64,000 nucleotides of DNA from Bradyrhizobium sp. Gha (GTDB lineage: Bacteria; Pseudomonadota; Alphaproteobacteria; Rhizobiales; Xanthobacteraceae): NCBI RefSeq assembly GCF_900113735.1, contig NZ_FOQM01000003.1:1-64000 (forward strand), in the 5' to 3' direction. Shown here piece by piece: positions 1-8,590 of the stretch (position 1 is its first letter; each line of letters begins with the position of its first letter). The position numbers were made by a program, and so were the translations under genes. The notes beneath the pieces are model-generated. The model saw only the letters and a list, made by a program, of their open reading frames with translations. It ran no database searches and had not been told where the DNA came from.

Positions 1-231
1 AATTACCGGCTCGGCGAGCAGCGCCTCACCACCGAACTCCGCGAAGGCGTCTCCAGCATCTTCCGCGAGGACGAGCTGATCCTGGAAGCGCAGCAGCGCG
101 CCATGGACGAGAACCCGGACCGCATCTTTTACAATCTCAACATCGACGCCGGCGCGATGTGGATGCGCAAGCTGATCGACAAGATGGTGGCGAAGGAAAA
201 CGGGCCGCAGCATCTGCAGGCCGCGGAGTAG
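1..231 (+). CDS. Rieske aromatic oxygenase (VanA-like), 3' end only
   Basis: The frame is open from the first base and gives 76 residues before TAG. The tail contains DENPDRIFYNLNIDAGAMW, typical of the C-terminus of vanillate O-demethylase-type Rieske mononuclear iron oxygenases. The Rieske and iron-binding domains lie outside the window, so the substrate cannot be judged from sequence. A GntR regulator starts 3 bases after the stop and a VanB-like reductase follows, which is the expected electron-transfer partner. Family is supported by the partner gene; vanillate as substrate is inference. Confidence 0.72.
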   Translation, partial: NYRLGEQRLTTELREGVSSIFREDELILEAQQRAMDENPDRIFYNLNIDAGAMWMRKLIDKMVAKENGPQHLQAAE

Positions 232-234
232 GGC

Positions 235-981
235 ATGGCCGAGGTCGACCGCTCCGTCTCGCAGACCGTGAAGGCGCAGCTCGCGCTGCGCGACCAGATA
301 TTGTCCGGATCGTTGCGGCCTGGCGAGCGCATCTCCGAGCTCCAGGCGGTGGAGACCACGGGCGCCTCGCGCACCCCTGTGCGCATGGCGTTGGTGCGGC
401 TGGAGGAGGAGGGGCTGCTGGAGGCGATCCCCTCCGGCGGCTTCATGGTGAAGGCGTTCTCCGAACGCGACATCTCCGATTCCATCGAGCTCCGCGGCAC
501 CCTGGAGGGCCTTGCCGCACGCTTCGCCGCCGAGCGCGGCGTTTCCGCGCGCGAGCTGGAGCCGTTGAAGGAATGCCATCTCGCGATCGATGATCTCCTG
601 CGTCAGGTCCCGATCTCGATCGAGGCCTTCTCGGCCTATGTCACGCTGAACGCGCGCTTCCACGCCCTGCTGACCGAGCTCTCGCGCAGCCCGCCGCTGA
701 TCCGGCAGATCGACCGCGCCTCCGCGCTGCCGTTTGCCTCGCCGAGCGGCTTCGTCATGGCCCAGTCGGCGCTGCCGGAGGCGCAGCAGATCCTGATCAT
801 CGGGCAGGAGCACCACCGCGTCGTGATCGACGCGATCGAGAACCGCGAGGGAGCGCGGGCCGAAGCGATCATGCGCGAGCACGCCCGGCTTGCCGTGCGC
901 AATCTCCGCCTCGCACTGCGCAATCGCACCCATCTCGACCTCTTGCCGGCGCTGGCGCTGATCAAGACCACAACCGATTGA
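235..981 (+). CDS. GntR/FadR-type transcriptional regulator
   Basis: 248 residues. An N-terminal winged helix-turn-helix (about residues 10-75, with ASRTPVRMALVRLEEEGLL as the recognition region) is followed by an alpha-helical FCD ligand-binding domain (about 85-215). The ATG at 235 lies 3 bases after the upstream oxygenase stop, and the reductase starts 7 bases after this gene, so the three are very probably co-transcribed. FCD-type GntR proteins next to demethylase genes usually act as repressors released by the aromatic substrate or product; that role here is inferred from position. Confidence 0.9.
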   Translation: MAEVDRSVSQTVKAQLALRDQILSGSLRPGERISELQAVETTGASRTPVRMALVRLEEEGLLEAIPSGGFMVKAFSERDISDSIELRGTLEGLAARFAAERGVSARELEPLKECHLAIDDLLRQVPISIEAFSAYVTLNARFHALLTELSRSPPLIRQIDRASALPFASPSGFVMAQSALPEAQQILIIGQEHHRVVIDAIENREGARAEAIMREHARLAVRNLRLALRNRTHLDLLPALALIKTTTD

Positions 982-988
982 GGGCACC

Positions 989-1969
989 ATGCGCTTCATC
1001 GAAACCTGGATTCCCGCAACGCTGGTCTCGACGCGCGATCTGTCGCCCGGCATCCGCGAATTCCTGATCAGGCCCGACCAGTTTGATGGCGCCGCCTATC
1101 CGGTCGGCAGCCACATCAACGTCAGCGTCACCATCGATGGCCAGCCGGAGACGCGGTCTTATTCGCTGGTCGGCGAAGCGACCTCCCAAGGCTTCAGGAT
1201 CGCGGTGCGCCGCGCCGAGGATTCCCGTGGCGGCTCGCGCTACATGTGGCAGTTGGCGCCGGGGGCGCGGCTCGACATCACGCGGCCGGCCTCGCTCGTC
1301 GCGGTGGACTGGGAGCGCGAAAACTATTGCCTGATCGCCGGCGGCATCGGCATCACCCCGATCCTCGGCGCCGCGCAGGCGCTGGCGCGCCGCGGCTCGC
1401 AGGTCGCGCTGCACTACGCCGTGCGCGGGCGTGCGGATGCCGCCTATCTCGATGAGCTCGCAAGCCTGCTGGGTGATCGGCTGGTCGTCCATGCCAGCGA
1501 CGAGGGCAAGCGGCTCGATCTCGACGCGCTGTTCGCTTCGCTGCCGAAGGGCACCCTCGCGCTGTTCTGCGGCCCGATGCGCATGCTCGATGCCGCCCGC
1601 CACGCCTGGATCGGCGCCGGCCATCCGCTGTCAGATCTGCGCTACGAGACCTTCGGCTCCAGCGGCACGCTGCCGACCGAAGCCTTTCGCGTGCGCCTGA
1701 AGGACACCGATGTGGAGCTCGAGATTCCGCGCGAGCGTTCGATGCTCGATGTCCTCAACGCCAGCGGCTTCGAGGTGATATCCGACTGCAAGCGTGGCGA
1801 ATGCGGCCTCTGCGCCATCGACGTCGTCGCCGTCGACGGCGAGATCGACCATCGCGACGTCTTTTTCAGCGATCACCAGAAGCAAAGCAACGCGAAGATC
1901 TGCACCTGCGTCTCGCGCGCGAGGGGCACGATCACGGTGGATACGCTGCTGCGGGCGGATGCGGTGTGA
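989..1969 (+). CDS. vanB: VanB-type flavin/[2Fe-2S] oxidoreductase
   Basis: 326 residues in the order of phthalate dioxygenase reductases: flavin-binding barrel (about 8-105, RSYSL flavin motif at 56-60), NAD(P)-binding domain (about 110-225, with the glycine motif in LIAGGIGITP), and a C-terminal plant-type ferredoxin domain. The cluster cysteines C267, C272, C275 and C305 have the CX4CX2CX29C spacing. It should pass electrons from NAD(P)H to the oxygenase encoded upstream. The ATG follows the GntR gene by 7 bases. The family is clear; vanillate specificity is inferred. Confidence 0.9.
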   Translation: MRFIETWIPATLVSTRDLSPGIREFLIRPDQFDGAAYPVGSHINVSVTIDGQPETRSYSLVGEATSQGFRIAVRRAEDSRGGSRYMWQLAPGARLDITRPASLVAVDWERENYCLIAGGIGITPILGAAQALARRGSQVALHYAVRGRADAAYLDELASLLGDRLVVHASDEGKRLDLDALFASLPKGTLALFCGPMRMLDAARHAWIGAGHPLSDLRYETFGSSGTLPTEAFRVRLKDTDVELEIPRERSMLDVLNASGFEVISDCKRGECGLCAIDVVAVDGEIDHRDVFFSDHQKQSNAKICTCVSRARGTITVDTLLRADAV

Positions 1970-2021
1970 GACGGAGCGCGATGTGAAACCAAATGGATTC
2001 AGCTAGCAGCGACGCTCTCTG

Positions 2022-2172
2022 CGTTCCCTCCCCCCTTATGGGGGAGGGGCAGGGAGGGGGGTCCTACACGGGGACTCCATCCGTCGCGCACACCGCAACG
2101 CACTTTCACCAATCAGCACCTTTTCCTGGGCTACCCCCTCCCTAGCCCTCCCCCACAAGGGGGGAGGGAACA
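2022..2172. repeat. inverted pair of poly-C/poly-G repeat elements
   Basis: A roughly 40-bp element with alternating C-tract and G-tract (about 2022-2062) recurs in inverted orientation at about 2132-2172, so the whole stretch is a large imperfect inverted repeat with a 70-bp centre. A third, shorter copy lies at 5028-5055. The pair sits between the convergent ends of vanB and the GGDEF/EAL gene and may act as a terminator; no gene is visible in it. Confidence 0.8.
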
Positions 2173-2207
2173 CACCTTCGTCCGAGATGGACTCGTCTCA
2201 TCATGAC

Positions 2208-4169
2208 CTAAGCCGCGAAGATCGCCCGGAGCTTCTTTGTGGCAAGCAGCGCCTGCACGGCATGGGCCGACACCGGCCGGCCGATCAGATAGCCCTGCAC
2301 CTCGTCGCAAGCGAACTGCCTGAGATAGTCGAGCTGGTCGGCGGTCTCGACGCCCTCCGCGACCACGCCGATGTTGAGGTCGCGCGCCAGCGAGATCACC
2401 GACTTGACGATCGCGGCGCAGTCCGGCTGCACCAGCATGTCGCGGATGAAGGACTGGTCGATCTTGATGCGGCTGAACGGGAGCTTGCGCAAATAGGTCA
2501 GCGACGAGAAGCCGGTGCCGAAATCATCGAGCGCCACCGTGGCGCCGAGCTCCAGCAGCGCGTTCAGGACCGAGGCGGCCGAGCCGTATTTCGACAGCAG
2601 CATCGATTCCGTAATTTCGATCTCGAGCCTGTCAGGCGCGACCTTGGCGTCGGCCAGCGCCTGCACGATGGTCTGGAGAATGCTCGCGTTGTGGAACTGC
2701 GCCGCCGAGAAATTCACGGCGACGCGGATGTCCTCCGGCCAGTCCTTCAGCGTCGCGCAGGCGCGCCTGATCACCCATTCGCCGATCTCGTGGATCAGCC
2801 CGGTTTCCTCGGCAATCGGAATGAACTCGCTCGGCGGCACCAGGCCGCGCGCGGGATGTTGCCAGCGCAGCAGCGCCTCGAAACCGGTGATGCGGTTTTT
2901 GTCGAGATCGAGGAATGGCTGGAAAACCAGGAACAGCTCGTCGTGCGCAATGGCGCGCGCGAGATCGGCTTGCAAGGCCTTGCGGTCGCGCGAGACCTTG
3001 TCGTCGGCCTCCTCGAAGAAGCAGATCGTTCCGGGCCCGGCCTTCTTGGCGCGATAGAGCGCGGCATCCGCATTCTTCATGACGTCGAGCGGGGTGTTGC
3101 CGTCCCGCGGCGCGAGCACGATGCCGACGCTGGTCGCCCCCACGATCTCGCAGCCCTCGATCAGGAACGGTTCGTCGAAGGCCGCAACGAAGCGCTCGGC
3201 GATCTCGAGGGCATCTTCGGCGCGCGTCAGATTGGCCATCAGCAGCGCGAACTCGTCGCCGCCGATCCGCGCGACATGCTCGGCCGCGCGGGTGCAGCGT
3301 TGCAGGCGATTGGCGACCTGGACCAGGAATTCGTCGCCGGCGGGATGGCCGAAGCGGTCATTCACCTCCTTGAAGCGATCGAGGTCGAGCAGCAGCACCG
3401 CGAATTCCTCGCCTGACAGCGCAAGCCGCTTCAAGGCGGCATCGAGCATCTCGTTGAAGGCGACGCGGTTTGCCAGCTGCGTCAGCGGGTCCTGCCGCAC
3501 CGTGCGCTCGGCCTCGAGCTGCCGCATCACGCGCCGTGCGAAGGCGAATGAATTGATGAACACGCCGCGCAGCAGCACGCTGCCATAGGCCACGACGAGG
3601 AAGGCGATCAGCAGGAAGGCGAGGTCGCCGTTTCGGCTGAGGCAAATGGCGATGCCGACGAAGATGGGCGCGGTGAACGCGATGGCCGCGATCGGGATGG
3701 TGGCAAAGGCGAGCGCGCCGCCGGCCAGCATGCCCGAGCACAGGCAGGTAATGACGAGCTGACCGCCGGTGGACGCATCCGCGAAGAAGGCGGCGGGCAC
3801 GATGCCCCAGGCGATGCCGAGAACGAAGGCGTTGCGCACCAGCCGATGGATGGCGCGGCGCGAGACGAATTGCGGTTTTGTGATCCTGCGCGAAGCATGC
3901 GACTGCAGGCCGAACGCGATCGCGGCGCCGGCGACGATGACGGCCCAGACCAACGCGAAGGTGCGGTCTGGCGATGGCCACAGCGCAATCGCGAGCACGA
4001 TCGCGTTGCAGGCGTTGGCCAGCATGATTCCGACCGAATAGCCCAGCACCAGCGACATCTGTTCGGCGCGGATGTGCCCGGCAACGGTTTCGTTGGTTGC
4101 GGGACCGCCAAAGGCTGACAGATCGCCGGCAAACAGCCGCGCGACATAATTGGTCAGGTGAGTCCGCAT
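2208..4169 (-). CDS. membrane GGDEF/EAL c-di-GMP signalling protein
   Basis: 653 residues from the ATG at 4169. Residues about 38-205 are hydrophobic and hold several membrane segments (MASE-like sensor of unrecognised type). A GGDEF domain follows with intact GGDEF at 303-307, but the position of the inhibitory RxxD site reads RAAE. A C-terminal EAL domain has intact EALLRW (431-436) and DDFGTGFSSL. Both cyclase and phosphodiesterase motifs look active, so the net effect on c-di-GMP cannot be told. The frame stays open upstream to 4538, but that part translates an intergenic repeat, so the start at 4169 is preferred. Confidence 0.9.
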   Translation of the reverse strand: MRTHLTNYVARLFAGDLSAFGGPATNETVAGHIRAEQMSLVLGYSVGIMLANACNAIVLAIALWPSPDRTFALVWAVIVAGAAIAFGLQSHASRRITKPQFVSRRAIHRLVRNAFVLGIAWGIVPAAFFADASTGGQLVITCLCSGMLAGGALAFATIPIAAIAFTAPIFVGIAICLSRNGDLAFLLIAFLVVAYGSVLLRGVFINSFAFARRVMRQLEAERTVRQDPLTQLANRVAFNEMLDAALKRLALSGEEFAVLLLDLDRFKEVNDRFGHPAGDEFLVQVANRLQRCTRAAEHVARIGGDEFALLMANLTRAEDALEIAERFVAAFDEPFLIEGCEIVGATSVGIVLAPRDGNTPLDVMKNADAALYRAKKAGPGTICFFEEADDKVSRDRKALQADLARAIAHDELFLVFQPFLDLDKNRITGFEALLRWQHPARGLVPPSEFIPIAEETGLIHEIGEWVIRRACATLKDWPEDIRVAVNFSAAQFHNASILQTIVQALADAKVAPDRLEIEITESMLLSKYGSAASVLNALLELGATVALDDFGTGFSSLTYLRKLPFSRIKIDQSFIRDMLVQPDCAAIVKSVISLARDLNIGVVAEGVETADQLDYLRQFACDEVQGYLIGRPVSAHAVQALLATKKLRAIFAA

Positions 4170-4370
4170 TCCAGGGCCTGCAGCAAGGGCCGTTGTCCGG
4201 CTCAGTCCGGAGAATTCTCCGCAAACCTTTGACGAACTATGAATTATCCCCGCTTGCCACGGGCTCTGCGGCCAATTCTGCGTGCTCGGATCATCGTATC
4301 GATAACAAATCGATACAAATGCGGTGCAGGCGACGGGATGGAACTTGCTCTCCGCCCTTTTACAGGAAGT

Positions 4371-4506
4371 CGTCATGCCCGGGGTTGTCCCGCCTGCGCG
4401 GCCGAAGCCGCTTCGGCGCGGCGAAGGCCCGGGCATCCACGTACTTTGTGTCGCAGAGGGAGCGCGTGGATGGCCGGGACAAGCCTGGTCAAGCCCGGCC
4501 ATGACG
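4371..4506. repeat. intergenic inverted repeat element
   Basis: The element begins with CGTCATGCCCGGG and ends with its near-complement CCCGGCCATGACG, enclosing further GC-rich palindromes (CGAAGCCGCTTCG, and a CCACG/CGTGG pair). It fills most of the 365 bases between two minus-strand genes. It resembles the dispersed repeats common between Bradyrhizobium genes. No coding capacity is supported. Confidence 0.65.
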
Positions 4507-4534
4507 CAGGGGAGGTTTCGGTGCTCAGCCTGAC

Positions 4535-4900
4535 TCACCGCCCCAGCTGCTTCGGATCGTAGAAGAACCGCTCCTCGATCAGCTCATCGCCCCGCCAGGT
4601 CTGCCACGCGATCTCCTCCAGCGTGCGCGTGACGCCCTCGGCGTTGGTGAAGCTGAAGATCCAGCGCGAGGCGACGTTGTCGCCCCCGATCAGGCTCGGC
4701 CCAATGCGGACCGCTTTGACCTCCTTGAAGGCGGCAAGCACGCCGCGTTCTTTGGCTGCCAGCTCGTCCCGGCCGACCGTCGGCGCGGCGTTGTTTTCGT
4801 AAGTGGCGGCATCGGGCGCATAGAATTGCTCGATCGCACCGACAAAATCCCCGACTTCCAGACGCTGCGCAAAGGCTTCCACGATCTCACGGCTCGGCAT
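4535..4900 (-). CDS. NTF2/SnoaL-like small protein
   Basis: 121 residues starting MPSREIVEAFAQRLEVGDF, with the compact alpha+beta pattern of the NTF2-like superfamily: an N-terminal helix, the AIEQFYAPDAATYENN segment typical of polyketide-cyclase/ketosteroid-isomerase relatives, and a C-terminal sheet with EERFFYDPKQ. The start at 4900 is favoured by a GAGGTG ribosome site just upstream; a longer frame to 5077 reads through a palindromic operator and a repeat. A TetR gene is divergent, and a 34-bp palindrome lies 21 bases before this start, so it is probably the regulator's target. Substrate unknown. Confidence 0.8.
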   Translation of the reverse strand: MPSREIVEAFAQRLEVGDFVGAIEQFYAPDAATYENNAAPTVGRDELAAKERGVLAAFKEVKAVRIGPSLIGGDNVASRWIFSFTNAEGVTRTLEEIAWQTWRGDELIEERFFYDPKQLGR

Positions 4901-4920
4901 GCGGCACCTCTTGATAAAAC

Positions 4921-4954
4921 CGACTGTTGGTCGGTAAATACCGACCGATAGTCG
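4921..4954. promoter_or_regulatory. 34-bp palindrome, probable TetR operator
   Basis: Two 16-base arms, CGACTGTTGGTCGGTA and TACCGACCGATAGTCG, are separated by AA; 14 of 16 positions are complementary. The site lies 21 bases before the start of the NTF2-like gene on the minus strand and about 160 bases before the TetR gene on the plus strand. Length and symmetry fit operators bound by TetR dimers. Confidence 0.7.
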
Positions 4955-5027
4955 AAAAGTCAACTGGTGGCATGGTGCGAATTGGATTAGAGCCAGAAGG
5001 TGAAAGCTGGCGCTCCGACAAAGGTGC

Positions 5028-5055
5028 GTTCCCTCCCCCTTTGTGGGGGAGGGAA
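5028..5055. repeat. short copy of the poly-C/poly-G palindrome
   Basis: GTTCCCTCCCC, a short centre, and GGGGAGGGAAC form a near-perfect hairpin upstream of the TetR gene. The sequence matches the left half of the repeat pair at 2022-2172. Confidence 0.7.
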
Positions 5056-5113
5056 CGGATGGGCCGTCGTTCGCCACTTTAATCGTTCAGCACCCGTGAA
5101 ACTGACGAGACCC

Positions 5114-5704
5114 ATGGCGAAACAGGCGGAGCGGCGGGCGGCGACTTCGGAGGCGATCCTGACGGCGGCGCGAAGGCTGTTCGGGACACAGGGTTTTGCC
5201 GCGACCACGATGGACGAGATTGCGGAAGGAGCCCACATCGCCAAGGGCGCGGTCTATCATCACTTCAAGACCAAGGAGGCGGTGTTCGAAGCGGTGTTCG
5301 ACCTCGTCTCGCGCGATCTCGTGACCGAGATCGACGGCGCCGCGCGGGCCGAGAAGGACGTGCTGGCGGCGATGGTCGCCGGCACCCAGCATTATTTTGC
5401 CGCGACCGCCAAGGGGCCGACCGGCCAGATCATCTTGCGCGATGGACCCGCCGTGCTCGGCTGGGAACGCTGGCGCGAGATCGACGCGAAACACTTTGGC
5501 GGCAAGATGCCGCGGGCAATCGCCGCTGCCATGGAAGCCGGCCTGATCGCAAAGCAGCCGGTCGAGCCGCTGGCGCGGCTGCTGCTCGGCGCGGTCACGG
5601 AGGCCGCGGTCGCCTGCGCCGGTCGCGCGGATATCGCAAGGGCCGGCGCGGAATACGCCCGTGCGTTCAAGTCGCTGGTCGAGGCGCTGCGTGTCGCTGC
5701 ATGA
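5114..5704 (+). CDS. TetR/AcrR family transcriptional regulator
   Basis: 196 residues from ATG at 5114 (MAKQAERRAATSEAILTAAR). The N-terminal helix-turn-helix is clear (FAATTMDEIAEGAHIAKGAV, then YHHFKTKEAVFEAVF), followed by an all-helical ligand domain. An in-frame GTG at 5096 is a possible alternative start. The gene is divergent from the NTF2-like gene, and the 34-bp palindrome between them makes local repression likely. The GMC oxidoreductase starts 49 bases downstream and might share control. Inducer unknown. Confidence 0.9.
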   Translation: MAKQAERRAATSEAILTAARRLFGTQGFAATTMDEIAEGAHIAKGAVYHHFKTKEAVFEAVFDLVSRDLVTEIDGAARAEKDVLAAMVAGTQHYFAATAKGPTGQIILRDGPAVLGWERWREIDAKHFGGKMPRAIAAAMEAGLIAKQPVEPLARLLLGAVTEAAVACAGRADIARAGAEYARAFKSLVEALRVAA

Positions 5705-5753
5705 TTGTGCTAGTGATAAGCGGAAACGCCCACAACAAGAAGAACAATAGCGC

Positions 5754-7379
5754 ATGAACGCAAATTCCGCCCTCGCACCATCTGATCCGGAATTCGACTA
5801 CATCATCGTGGGTGCCGGCTCGGCCGGCTGCGTGCTTGCCAACCGCCTCTCGGCGAACGGCAAACACAGCGTGCTGCTGCTGGAAGCCGGACCAAAGGAT
5901 TCCAACATCTGGATCCACGTGCCGCTCGGCTACGGCAAGCTGTTCAAGGAGAAGACCGTCAACTGGATGTACCAGACCGAGCCGGAGCCCGAGCTGAAGG
6001 GACGGCAGGTGTTCCAGCCGCGCGGGAAGACGCTGGGCGGATCGAGCTCGATCAACGGGCTGCTCTACGTGCGCGGCCAGCACGAGGATTACGATCGCTG
6101 GCGCCAGCACGGCAATGCCGGCTGGGGCTATGACGACGTGCTGCCCTATTTCAAGAAAGCGGAGAACCAGACGCGCGGCGCCGATCAATATCACGGCACC
6201 GGCGGTCCGCTGCCGGTCTCCAACATGGTCGTGACCGATCCGCTGTCGAAAGCCTTCATCGACGCCGCGGTCGAAACCGGACTGCCCTACAACCCTGACT
6301 TCAATGGCGCCACGCAGGAGGGCGTCGGCCTGTTTCAGACCACCACGCGCAACGGCCGCCGCGCCTCGACGGCGGTGGCCTATCTCGGCCCGGCGAAGAG
6401 ACGCGGCAATCTCAGGATCGAGACCGAGGCGCTCGGCCAGCGCGTGCTGTTCGAGGGCCGCCGCGCCGTCGGCGTCGAGTACCGGCAAGGTACGAACGTG
6501 CGTCGCGCGCGGGCGCGGAAGGAGGTCGTGCTGTCGAGTGGAGCCTACAACTCGCCGCAGCTGTTGCAGCTCTCCGGCGTCGGCCCCGCCGATCTCCTGC
6601 GCAAGCATGGCATTGACGTGGTGCTGGATGCGCAGGGCGTCGGCCACGATCTCCAGGACCACATGCAGGTCCGCATCGTGATGCGCTGCTCGCAGAAGAT
6701 CACGCTCAACGACACCGTCAATCATCCGCTCCGCCGCACCCTCGCCGGCGCGCGCTATGCGCTGTTCCGCAAAGGCTGGCTGACGATCGCAGCCGGAACG
6801 GCGGGCGCGTTCTTCAAGACCAATCCGCGGCTGGCCTCGCCCGACATTCAGGTTCACTTCCTGCCGTTCTCGACCGACAAGATGGGCGAGCGGCTGCATG
6901 ATTTTTCCGGCTTCACGGCCTCGGTGTGCCAGCTCCGCCCCGAAAGCCGGGGCTCTTTGCGCATCAGGAGCGCGGACCCGACCGTGCCGCCGGAAATTCG
7001 CATCAACTACATGTCGACCGAGACGGACCGCACCACCAATGTCGAAGGCATCAAGATCCTGCGCAAGATACTGAACGCGCCGGCGCTGAAGCCGTTCGTG
7101 GTCAGCGAGTACGATCCCGGGGCGAAGGTATCCACGGACGCGGAGATCCTGGATTATTGCCGCGACCGTGGCAGCACCATCTACCATCCGACCTCGACCT
7201 GTCGTATGGGCAACGATGCGCTCGCGGTGGTGGACCAGCGGCTGAAGGTGAGGGGGCTCGAGGGCCTTCGCGTCGTCGACGGCTCTGTCATGCCGGACCT
7301 GGTGTCGGGGAACACCAACGCACCGATCATCATGATCGCGGAAAAGGCGTCCGACATGATATTGCAGGATGCGCGGTAA
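5754..7379 (+). CDS. GMC family FAD-dependent alcohol/choline dehydrogenase-like oxidoreductase
   Basis: 541 residues. The N-terminal dinucleotide fold has GAGSAG at 20-25. The GMC signature GKTLGGSSSINGLLYVRG and the C-terminal HPTSTCRMG and NTNAPIIMIAEKASD motifs are present, the last two contributing the active-site His and Asn region. GMC proteins oxidise primary alcohols or choline with FAD. The exact substrate is not indicated; BetA itself would normally sit beside betB, which is absent here. The gene has no signal peptide and follows a TetR gene. Confidence 0.9.
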   Translation: MNANSALAPSDPEFDYIIVGAGSAGCVLANRLSANGKHSVLLLEAGPKDSNIWIHVPLGYGKLFKEKTVNWMYQTEPEPELKGRQVFQPRGKTLGGSSSINGLLYVRGQHEDYDRWRQHGNAGWGYDDVLPYFKKAENQTRGADQYHGTGGPLPVSNMVVTDPLSKAFIDAAVETGLPYNPDFNGATQEGVGLFQTTTRNGRRASTAVAYLGPAKRRGNLRIETEALGQRVLFEGRRAVGVEYRQGTNVRRARARKEVVLSSGAYNSPQLLQLSGVGPADLLRKHGIDVVLDAQGVGHDLQDHMQVRIVMRCSQKITLNDTVNHPLRRTLAGARYALFRKGWLTIAAGTAGAFFKTNPRLASPDIQVHFLPFSTDKMGERLHDFSGFTASVCQLRPESRGSLRIRSADPTVPPEIRINYMSTETDRTTNVEGIKILRKILNAPALKPFVVSEYDPGAKVSTDAEILDYCRDRGSTIYHPTSTCRMGNDALAVVDQRLKVRGLEGLRVVDGSVMPDLVSGNTNAPIIMIAEKASDMILQDAR

Positions 7380-7405
7380 CACCCGCGTCTGGAGAGGATT
7401 TGGAC

Positions 7406-8386
7406 TTGGCACCACGATTCAAGATCGGCACCCGCAAGAGCGCGATGGCGCTGGCCCAGACGGAAGAGATTGCGCGCCGCCTGACCGCTGCCATTCCCGA
7501 TCTCGACGTCGAGATCGTCAAGTTCGACACCACGGGCGATCTCGACCAGACCAGCAAGCTGCTGCCGCATGGCGGCAAGGGCGGCGCGTTCGTGGCGCAG
7601 ATCCGCGCCGCGGTGCTGTCGGGTGAACTCCAGGCCGCGATGCATTCGCTGAAGGACATGCCTGGCAACGAAGACACGCCCGGCCTCGTCATCGGCGCCA
7701 CGTTGTCACGCGATCCACCCAGCGATGCGCTGGTGCTGCGCGCGGGCGTGACGCTGGACGCGCTACGCCAGTCCGGCGGCAAGGGTTTCAAGATCGGCAC
7801 CAACGCCGTGCGCCGTGCGGCGTATGCGCGGCGGTTGTTTCCTGAGGTCGAAGTCATCCACTTCCGCGGCGCCGCCGATACGCGCGTGCGAAAGCTCGAT
7901 AACAGCGAGATGCAGAAGCTGCCGGACGGCGGTGCGGTCGGGCCAGCGGATGCGTTGATCATGGCGCGCTCCGGCCTCGATCGCGTCGGCCTATCCAGCC
8001 GCATCGCCCATGAGTTCACCGCGGCGGAGATGTTGCCGGCGGCAGGGCAGGGCATCGTCGCCGTCGAATGTGCCGCGCAGGACTGGGGGACGCGGCAAAT
8101 CCTGTCATCGATCGACGATCCCGCCGCGCACGCCTGCGCCGATGCGGAGCGCGAGGTGCTGTGGGTGCTGAACGGTCATTGCAATTCGCCGGTGGCGGGC
8201 TTCTCGACCATCGCGGGCCACCAGATGTCGCTGACGGCCTCCGTGCTCGATCTCTCCGGCAACACCATCATCGAAGCCTCGCGCACCGGCCCCGCCAATC
8301 GGCCGCGCGAACTCGGTCGTAGCGTCGGACTGGATCTTCTGGACAAGGGCGCCGCCGAAATCATCGAGCGCAGCCGGCCGCGGTAG
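7406..8386 (+). CDS. hemC: hydroxymethylbilane synthase (porphobilinogen deaminase)
   Basis: 326 residues. It polymerises four porphobilinogens into hydroxymethylbilane in tetrapyrrole synthesis. Seen: the N-terminal FKIGTRKSAMALAQ, the HSLKDMPG segment, GTNAVRRAA, and the dipyrromethane cofactor-cysteine region LNGHCNSPVAG. No ATG or GTG sits at the right place. TTG at 7406 lies 7 bases after GGAGAGGA (7391-7398) and is preferred to the TTG at 7400. The gene follows the GMC gene by about 26 bases. Here the next heme gene, hemE, is separated from it by a cytochrome cluster. Confidence 0.93.
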   Translation: MAPRFKIGTRKSAMALAQTEEIARRLTAAIPDLDVEIVKFDTTGDLDQTSKLLPHGGKGGAFVAQIRAAVLSGELQAAMHSLKDMPGNEDTPGLVIGATLSRDPPSDALVLRAGVTLDALRQSGGKGFKIGTNAVRRAAYARRLFPEVEVIHFRGAADTRVRKLDNSEMQKLPDGGAVGPADALIMARSGLDRVGLSSRIAHEFTAAEMLPAAGQGIVAVECAAQDWGTRQILSSIDDPAAHACADAEREVLWVLNGHCNSPVAGFSTIAGHQMSLTASVLDLSGNTIIEASRTGPANRPRELGRSVGLDLLDKGAAEIIERSRPR

Positions 8387-8590
8387 GGCTGCGACCTCAT
8401 CAGCGGCCGGTAATCTCTGCTCCGGGGCAATGGGCGTTGCCAGAGCGAGAGTGGACATCCGATCACCAGGAGCTGACATGCGAAAGGTCGCAGCTGTAGG
8501 CGCAAGCGGACGTCCGGCGTCCACGGCGAGTTATGAGCGGGCCAGAACTGGAACGCAATCGCAAGGCTAAGGACGCTGCAAGGCGCTGAA

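Noticed and set aside
2187..3416. A 409-codon plus-strand frame opposite the GGDEF/EAL gene
   Set aside because: The minus-strand frame has intact GGDEF and EAL domains; this one has none.
5050..5072. GGAAC...CGTT upstream of the TetR gene
   Set aside because: Spacing is only 11 bases, and GGAAC belongs to the repeat hairpin.
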